Origin: Actinomycetota bacterium
Lineage (GTDB): Bacteria; Actinomycetota; UBA4738
Length of the DNA: 10,310 nucleotides
Direction of reading: 5' to 3'
NCBI GenBank assembly: GCA_005885015.1
Contig: VAYG01000040.1
Span: 11,400 to 21,709 of the forward strand
Part shown: piece after piece, positions 5,653 to 10,310 of the stretch
Position numbering within the stretch: position 1 is the first letter of the stretch
Layout: each line of letters starts with the position of its first letter
Notes under the pieces: model-generated
What the model saw: only the letters and a program-made list of their open reading frames with translations
Database searches by the model: none
What the model was told of the DNA's origin: nothing
Program-made: the position numbers and the translations under genes

Positions 5653-6933
5653 GTGACGATCCGAGTGGTCCTGGGTGATGACAACGTGCTGGTCCGCGAA
5701 GGCGTGCGGGCCCTGTTGTCCCTCACCGAGGAGATGGAAGTGGTGGGGATGGCCGACGACGCACCCTCGCTCCTGGCGGCGGCGGCGGAGCACCGTCCCG
5801 ACGTGGTGGTCACCGACATCAAGATGCCTCCCAACTTCCAGCTCGAGGGGATCGACTGCGCCCACGAGATCCGTCGCCGCTATCCCGGGACCGGGGTGGT
5901 CGTGCTGTCCGCTCACGACGACGAGGGCTACGCGCTGGCCCTCCTGGGGGGCGGGCAGAGCGGGCTCGCCTATCTGTTGAAGGACCGGCTGGGCAAGGGA
6001 GACGACCTGGCCCGGGCCATCCGGGAGGTTGCCGGCGGCGGGTCCGTGATCGATCCGACGATCGCCGCTCGGCTCTCCGGACAGGGCCAGAAGGCCGACG
6101 TGGACCGCGAGCTCCTCGATCTCATGGGCAAGGGATTGGGGTACGCGGAGATGGCGGAGTCGCTGGGCACGAGCCAGGAAGCGATCGACCGCATGGTGAC
6201 GGGCCTGTTCCGCCGCCTCGCGGCGGACGGGAACGTCGATGTGTTCAAGGAGCTGCACTCCGCGGTGGTCGATCGGGAAGCCTCGGCCCGGGCCCTGCGG
6301 GCGTTCGTCCCCGCCCAGTTCGCAGACCGGCTGGCCTCCGGGGGGTCGGTGGCGATCCAGGAAGAGCTCGAGGTGACCGTCCTCTTCTCCGACATCCGGG
6401 GCTTCACCACGCTGGCCGAGCAGCTCTCGGCCCGCGAGGTGGCCGGCATCCTGGCCCGTCATCTTGCCGCCATGGCCGAGGTCGTGGCCGACCACGGGGG
6501 GATCGTGGACAAGTTCGCCGGCGACGGGGTCATGGCGGTGTTCGGCGCTCCCGAGCCCGTTCCCGACCACGCGGAGCGCGGTCTGCGATGCGCCGGCGCC
6601 ATGCAGGCGCGTCAGGACGAGCTGAACCGGGAGACGTCGGCCGAAGGGCTCCCACAGTTGGGCATGGGCATCGGCTTGAATACCGGGGTGGTGGTGGCGG
6701 GCACCGTGGGAGGGGGAGGACGGCTCGAGTACACCGTCATGGGAGACGCGGTGAACCTGGCCCAGCGCCTCCAATCCCAGGCCCAGGGAGGCCAGATCCT
6801 GGCCACGGCCGCCACCATCCAGGCGGCGCCCGGCATCCGGGCGAGATCCCTCGGGCAGATGACCGTGAAGGGCCGGCGCGAGCCCGTCGACGTCTACGCC
6901 GTCGACGGGATGTCCGCCCCGGAGGACCACTGA
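5653..6933 (+). CDS. Response regulator with degenerate NarL-like HTH fused to a class III adenylate cyclase domain
   Basis: A 426-residue cytoplasmic protein that probably makes cAMP from ATP under phosphorylation control. Receiver (1-125): D9-D10, phospho-acceptor D55 (VTDIKMPP), S86, K110. Residues 151-200 align with the NarL-type helix-turn-helix of the divergent neighbour, but the recognition helix reads SQEAIDRMVTGLFRRLA, having lost the usual V-E-K-H contacts. Class III cyclase (about 238-415): metal aspartates D247 (FSDIRGFT) and D291 (GDGVMAVFG), purine-selecting K287 and T361 (K/T pairing fits adenylate cyclase), and transition-state N368 and R372 (GDAVNLAQRL). All catalytic residues are present in one chain, so it should work as a homodimer. 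GTG 5653 is chosen because the receiver strand begins at once and GGGGGAAG lies 10 bases upstream. The upstream open frame antisense to the neighbour was not used. Confidence 0.93.
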   Translation: MTIRVVLGDDNVLVREGVRALLSLTEEMEVVGMADDAPSLLAAAAEHRPDVVVTDIKMPPNFQLEGIDCAHEIRRRYPGTGVVVLSAHDDEGYALALLGGGQSGLAYLLKDRLGKGDDLARAIREVAGGGSVIDPTIAARLSGQGQKADVDRELLDLMGKGLGYAEMAESLGTSQEAIDRMVTGLFRRLAADGNVDVFKELHSAVVDREASARALRAFVPAQFADRLASGGSVAIQEELEVTVLFSDIRGFTTLAEQLSAREVAGILARHLAAMAEVVADHGGIVDKFAGDGVMAVFGAPEPVPDHAERGLRCAGAMQARQDELNRETSAEGLPQLGMGIGLNTGVVVAGTVGGGGRLEYTVMGDAVNLAQRLQSQAQGGQILATAATIQAAPGIRARSLGQMTVKGRREPVDVYAVDGMSAPEDH

Positions 6934-6962
6934 CAGCGCCCCGTGACGTCCAGGAGGTGACG

Positions 6963-8624
6963 ATGAGCTCACGCGCTCTGCTGAAGTTCGCCCCGGTCGC
7001 TGCCATCGCCGTGGTGGCGGGCCTGTTCACGATCCCGGCGGCGGGCCGGTCCTTCACCCCGACCAGCCCGAAGGCACTCGAGCAGCTTTCCCAAGCGCCG
7101 GTGATCCGCTACTACCTCGCCCATCCGGGCCAGGCGCCGGCCGCGCTCCGCGACCGGCTACGGGCCGTCGCCGGGATGAAAGCGAAGCTCGCCGCCCGGT
7201 GGGCCCCGCCGCTGTCGCCTCCCGTCAACGACCGGTTCAACCTGGACACGGTGGGGCTCCCCCAGAACGAGGAGTCCGTCGGGATGTGCAAGGGCGCCAC
7301 GAACTGGCTCATCGAGGGCACCAACGACTACCGGGGATTGCTGTTCGGGGTGGACGGCACCGGCTGGCACTACAGCAACAACGGCGGCGTCAGCGTGCAG
7401 AACGAAGGGGTGCTGCCGCCGATCACCCTGTCCGGCGGCGAGTCGCGGCCGTCCGGAGGCGACCCGGTCGACCAGTGCGTGGTCACGGAGGGCGGCCCGC
7501 AGTTCTACGCCGCAAGCCTCGACTACGATCCTGCCGACCCCACCGGCAACACGAACGGGATCGGCCTGTACCACTCCGACCCCTTCACCATCGAGTCCTG
7601 CGCCGGCGGCGACGATCCCTCGTGCTGGCCGAATGTCGTCACCGCCGCGGAATCTCCTGCGGACGTCTTCCTGGACAAGCCCTGGATGACGATCGGCAAC
7701 ACGGGGAGCGGCAACTACATCTGGATCGTCTTCACGGCGTTCGACTTCACTCCTCCCGACCCCGGCGATCCCTTCAACGCCAGCCTGATGGCCGTTCGGT
7801 GTGACCCATCGCTCGTCTGCGGCGTGCCGTTCGCCCTGAGCGAGGCGGAGAAGGACGTCCAATTCGGCGACGTGACGATCGGGGCCGATCATCGCGTCTA
7901 CATCACGTGGGCGGAGATCCAGGGCGAGCTGCCCCCGGAAGGGCCCATCACCTACATCATCCACCTCCGCGTGGGGACCCCGGGCTGCGCCGACGAGTCG
8001 TGCTTCGGACCGACCCGGAACGTTGCCATCGTCACCAAGCCGCTTCCCTTCGGTGGATTCTTGCAAGGGAACGACTTCCGCATCGCCACGGTCCCGAAGA
8101 ACATCGTGAAGATCGTGAACGGCACGCCCCGGGTCTTCGTCACGTGGGACGAGTGCGCCTACCGGCTGTTCGACACGGTGTGCGAGACGCCCTCTGTGAA
8201 GCTTTCGTACTCGGACAACGCCGGCGCCACGTGGAGCACCCCGAAGGTCCTGTCGGCCGGCGGGGTCAATTACTTCCCGACCATCGGGAACGATCCCACC
8301 GGCGGGAAGTTCGTGGTGGCATGGTTCACCAACCGGTTCGACGTCACGTACCAGAACGCGCAGGACGTCGAGATGGTGACGATGAGCGCGAGCACGGTCA
8401 CCGTGCTGAAGCGGCAGAAGGTCACCACCGATCCCATCACGCCCAACGAGACCGAGGCCGATCCCATCCTGGGCGGGTTCTTCATCGGGGACTACATCGA
8501 GGTCGACGCCAAGAACGGGACGGCGTACGTGGCCTACAACATGAACATCAGGAAGGTGACCGTGTTCGGCGAGGGAGTCCCCGTCCACCAACAGGACAAC
8601 TACCTCACGAAGGTGGCCGAGTAG
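6963..8624 (+). CDS. Secreted sialidase/BNR-like beta-propeller protein of unknown function
   Basis: A 553-residue exported protein. The N-terminus (R4, K8, hydrophobic 9-24, then IPAAG) is a signal peptide with likely cleavage near residue 27. Residues 30-85 look like a helical pro-region. The rest is rich in beta strands, Gly, Asn and aromatics, with a canonical Asp-box SDNAGATW (417-424), the mark of sialidase/BNR propellers. Ten cysteines include four close pairs (213/221, 280/286, 342/347, 398/407), likely disulfide-closed loops outside the cell. I see no sortase motif, lipobox or late membrane helix, so it is probably released or held non-covalently. I could not identify a sialidase Arg triad, so enzyme activity is unproven. 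ATG 6963 has an ideal AGGAGG (6952-6957) 5 bases upstream. It follows the cyclase gene by 29 bp in the same orientation and may be co-transcribed with it. Confidence 0.85.
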   Translation: MSSRALLKFAPVAAIAVVAGLFTIPAAGRSFTPTSPKALEQLSQAPVIRYYLAHPGQAPAALRDRLRAVAGMKAKLAARWAPPLSPPVNDRFNLDTVGLPQNEESVGMCKGATNWLIEGTNDYRGLLFGVDGTGWHYSNNGGVSVQNEGVLPPITLSGGESRPSGGDPVDQCVVTEGGPQFYAASLDYDPADPTGNTNGIGLYHSDPFTIESCAGGDDPSCWPNVVTAAESPADVFLDKPWMTIGNTGSGNYIWIVFTAFDFTPPDPGDPFNASLMAVRCDPSLVCGVPFALSEAEKDVQFGDVTIGADHRVYITWAEIQGELPPEGPITYIIHLRVGTPGCADESCFGPTRNVAIVTKPLPFGGFLQGNDFRIATVPKNIVKIVNGTPRVFVTWDECAYRLFDTVCETPSVKLSYSDNAGATWSTPKVLSAGGVNYFPTIGNDPTGGKFVVAWFTNRFDVTYQNAQDVEMVTMSASTVTVLKRQKVTTDPITPNETEADPILGGFFIGDYIEVDAKNGTAYVAYNMNIRKVTVFGEGVPVHQQDNYLTKVAE

Positions 8625-8651
8625 GCGCGGACGGCGTTGGGGCCCCGCGCC
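8624..8651. terminator. Possible stem-loop between convergent genes
   Basis: GGCGCGG (8624-8630) and CCGCGCC (8645-8651) form a perfect 7-bp stem with a 14-base loop. It starts at the last base of the propeller gene's stop codon and sits in the 59-bp gap before the convergent DUF309 gene stop. There is no T-run, so it may act as a weak or protein-assisted terminator for one or both strands, or be incidental in GC-rich DNA. Confidence 0.3.
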
Positions 8652-8683
8652 CAATTCACACGATTGCCGGGGCCACCTCCGGA

Positions 8684-9193
8684 TCAGATCGTCGGGAAGC
8701 GCAGCTCCGGCATCGGCTTGCCGGATTCCTCCGCGGCTTCGATCGTGGCGGCGTCGGCGAGCGCCGCGGCCGCCAGCTCCTTCGTCCTGACGCCTCGGTG
8801 GGGCTGGGGATAACCGTCGATCCGCCGGGCCCCCCGGCGGAGGAGCGTGTGCGCCCCGTGCGGGTTCCCCCGCAGGAGGTGGACGTATCCCGCCCCCAGC
8901 TGGGACAGGCCCTTGAAGAACTCCGCCTCGTCCGTTTCCTTGGCCTGCTTCCAGCAGGTCTCCCATGCCTCGTGGGCCGGGAAGAACCGGCCTGCGTCGA
9001 AGTGCTCGACCCCCAGCCGATGGTTCTCATCGATGGAAAGCGAGTCGTAATCCTCCAGCTCGAGCTCGTTCGTGGCACCGTGCGCGAGGGGACGGCCGAG
9101 ACGGTCCCGAGGACGCTTTGGCTTCGGAGGGGCATCGGGGTCGCGGGGACGCCCGGGCTTCGGAGCCGGCATCCGTCGGGCCATGCCCATCAT
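8684..9193 (-). CDS. DUF309 domain-containing protein
   Basis: A 169-residue soluble protein. The first 40 residues are basic and proline-rich (PKPGRPRDPDAPPKPKRPRD) and look disordered. Residues 52-130 match the DUF309 helical bundle: FDAGRFFPAHEAWETCW (65-81) with H74, E75, W77, E78 and W81, then FFKGLSQLGAGYVHLLRGN (92-110) with the conserved H105 and the L-R-G-N end. The family is widespread and uncharacterised; the paired His/Glu residues suggest a small-molecule or metal site, but no function is established. Three ATGs (9193, 9190, 9184) are close together; 9193 lies one base after the ABC ATPase stop and was chosen for coupling. A start further upstream would run into that gene's coding region. 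It is last in the - strand transporter unit. Confidence 0.85.
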   Translation of the reverse strand: MMGMARRMPAPKPGRPRDPDAPPKPKRPRDRLGRPLAHGATNELELEDYDSLSIDENHRLGVEHFDAGRFFPAHEAWETCWKQAKETDEAEFFKGLSQLGAGYVHLLRGNPHGAHTLLRRGARRIDGYPQPHRGVRTKELAAAALADAATIEAAEESGKPMPELRFPTI

Positions 9194-9194
9194 G

Positions 9195-10310
9195 CTACGC
9201 GGTGGCCCGCTCACCCCGGCCCGGACCACCGGCCTTGGGGACCAGTCTGGTCGCCGTCGCCTTCCAGGTCGCCACGACCCGGACCCCGGGAGCAAGCCCC
9301 AGCCGACGGGCCGAGCCTTCCGTCACCTCGGCCACGATCGGCGGATCGCTGGCTACGGTGACCCGAACGCGATTGCCGAGCTCGGTGACGCGCCCGATCG
9401 GGCCCGTCATCGAGTTGAGGGCGGACCCCTCCGGGCGGCGCAATGAGAGCGCGACGTCCCACGGATACACGACCACACCGACGGCTCCGAAGGCTGGGTC
9501 GGCGCTGGCCAGGACCACACCGGCCGTGGCTCGGATCTCGGTGAGGTCGCCGCGGGACAGCGCCACCGCCTCGAAGTAGTTGACGCCGGTGAGCGAGGCG
9601 ACGAAGGACGACGCCGGGGCCTCCAACAGCTCCCGGGCCGTTCCTTCCTGGAGGATCCGACCGCTCTCCATCACCGCGACGCGGTCGGCCAGGCCCAGCA
9701 CGTCGGAGAAGTCATGCGACACGAGGACCGTGGGGATCCGCATCTCCCGCAGATAGGACGAGAGCTCCGAGGCCACCGCTGCCTTGGAGACGGGGTCCAG
9801 GGAGGACAGCGGCTCGTCGAGCAGCAGGAGCTCGGGCCGGGACGCCAGCGCTCGAGCCACGGCCACGCGCCGGCGCTCCCCGCCCGAGAGGGAAGTGGGT
9901 CTCACGCCCTCGAGCCGGGCCAGTCCGAATCGCTCGAGGACCGGACGGACGGCGTCTCGACGGTGCCGTCTCGACGCAGAGGGCAGGCCGTAGGCAACGT
10001 TGCCGGCCACCGTGAGATGGGGGAACAGCGCCGCGTCCTGGAACACCATGCCGACCCGGCGGCGTTCCGGAGGGAGCGACGTGCCCCGTTCGGTGTCGAG
10101 CAGCATCCGGTCCCCGCATCGGATCCGGCCCCATGCGGGGGCGAGCAGCCCGGCGATGGCTCGGAGGACGGAGGACTTGCCCGCGCCGGAGGGCCCGACC
10201 AGGGCGACGGTCTCCTGCCCCAGACCCACGCCGACGTCGAGGGAGATCCGATCGAGGGGATGGCGGAGCTCGGCCGAAACTATCGCCTCGATGGCGACGG
10301 CACCTCCTCC
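9195..10310 (-). CDS. Molybdate/sulfate-type ABC transporter ATP-binding protein (5' truncated)
   Basis: 371 residues are visible and the frame is open to the right edge. GTG at 10229 is the first in-frame start, but it would delete the first strands of the ATPase fold. The 27 residues before it (including AIEAIVSAELRHPLDRISLD) fit that missing part, so the true start probably lies outside. Numbering from GTG 10229: Walker A GPSGAGKS (12-19), Q-loop Q64 (VFQDAALFP), signature LSGGE (113-117), Walker B LLLLDEP (134-140), switch His H172. After about residue 215 comes a regulatory extension ending in a TOBE/Mop-like domain (SALNSMTGPIGRVTELGNRV, 269-288). That domain arrangement is typical of ModC, WtpC and CysA-type importers. 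Molybdate or tungstate is the best guess; sulfate, iron or polyamine cannot be excluded without the permease and binding protein, which are not in the window. Confidence 0.88.
   Translation of the reverse strand, partial: GGGAVAIEAIVSAELRHPLDRISLDVGVGLGQETVALVGPSGAGKSSVLRAIAGLLAPAWGRIRCGDRMLLDTERGTSLPPERRRVGMVFQDAALFPHLTVAGNVAYGLPSASRRHRRDAVRPVLERFGLARLEGVRPTSLSGGERRRVAVARALASRPELLLLDEPLSSLDPVSKAAVASELSSYLREMRIPTVLVSHDFSDVLGLADRVAVMESGRILQEGTARELLEAPASSFVASLTGVNYFEAVALSRGDLTEIRATAGVVLASADPAFGAVGVVVYPWDVALSLRRPEGSALNSMTGPIGRVTELGNRVRVTVASDPPIVAEVTEGSARRLGLAPGVRVVATWKATATRLVPKAGGPGRGERATA

Noticed and set aside
7158..8966. A 602-codon open frame on the - strand opposite the propeller gene
   Set aside because: The + strand has a signal peptide, an ideal ribosome site and an Asp-box. 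The - frame shows no domain and also runs through part of the DUF309 gene in the wrong frame.

Overview
The window is about 10.3 kb of very GC-rich DNA (near 70% G+C by eye, strong G/C at third codon positions, frequent GTG starts, short gaps and 4-base stop/start overlaps). Protein style (receivers with a DIRMPP-type motif, a universal stress protein fused to an ABC1 kinase, a class III cyclase) suggests a deep-branching or uncultivated actinomycete-like bacterium. This is inference: no rRNA or taxonomic marker is present. I see no mobile element, CRISPR array, tRNA or rRNA.

Left block, + strand (1-2696): the tail of an unidentified gene, then a probable operon. It encodes a stand-alone receiver protein (172-573), an ABC exporter ATPase (578-1513), its six-helix ABC-2 type permease (1510-2436), and a small membrane-associated protein (2433-2696). 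The last three genes are joined by ATGA or GTGA overlaps. The small protein gene runs 45 bp into the 3' end of the convergent neighbour.

Middle block (2652-8624): on the - strand lies a universal stress protein fused to an ABC1/AarF/UbiB kinase-like domain with a C-terminal membrane hairpin (2652-4721). It is preceded by a 197-bp leader with two hairpins. Upstream on the same strand is a NarL/FixJ response regulator (4919-5596). Divergent from it, across only 56 bp, is a paralogous regulator (5653-6933). This one keeps the receiver and a degenerate NarL-like helix-turn-helix and adds a class III adenylate cyclase. It is followed after 29 bp by a secreted sialidase/BNR-like beta-propeller protein (6963-8624). 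No histidine kinase is visible, so the inputs to all three receiver proteins are unknown.

Right block, - strand (8684-10310): a molybdate/sulfate-type ABC transporter ATPase with a C-terminal TOBE domain, cut by the window edge. One base further on starts a DUF309 protein.

The most distinctive parts are the receiver-HTH-cyclase fusion next to its DNA-binding paralogue and the Usp-ABC1 fusion. A working model, not proven by sequence, is a signalling island in which paired regulators give a transcriptional output and a cAMP output, beside membrane and stress functions.
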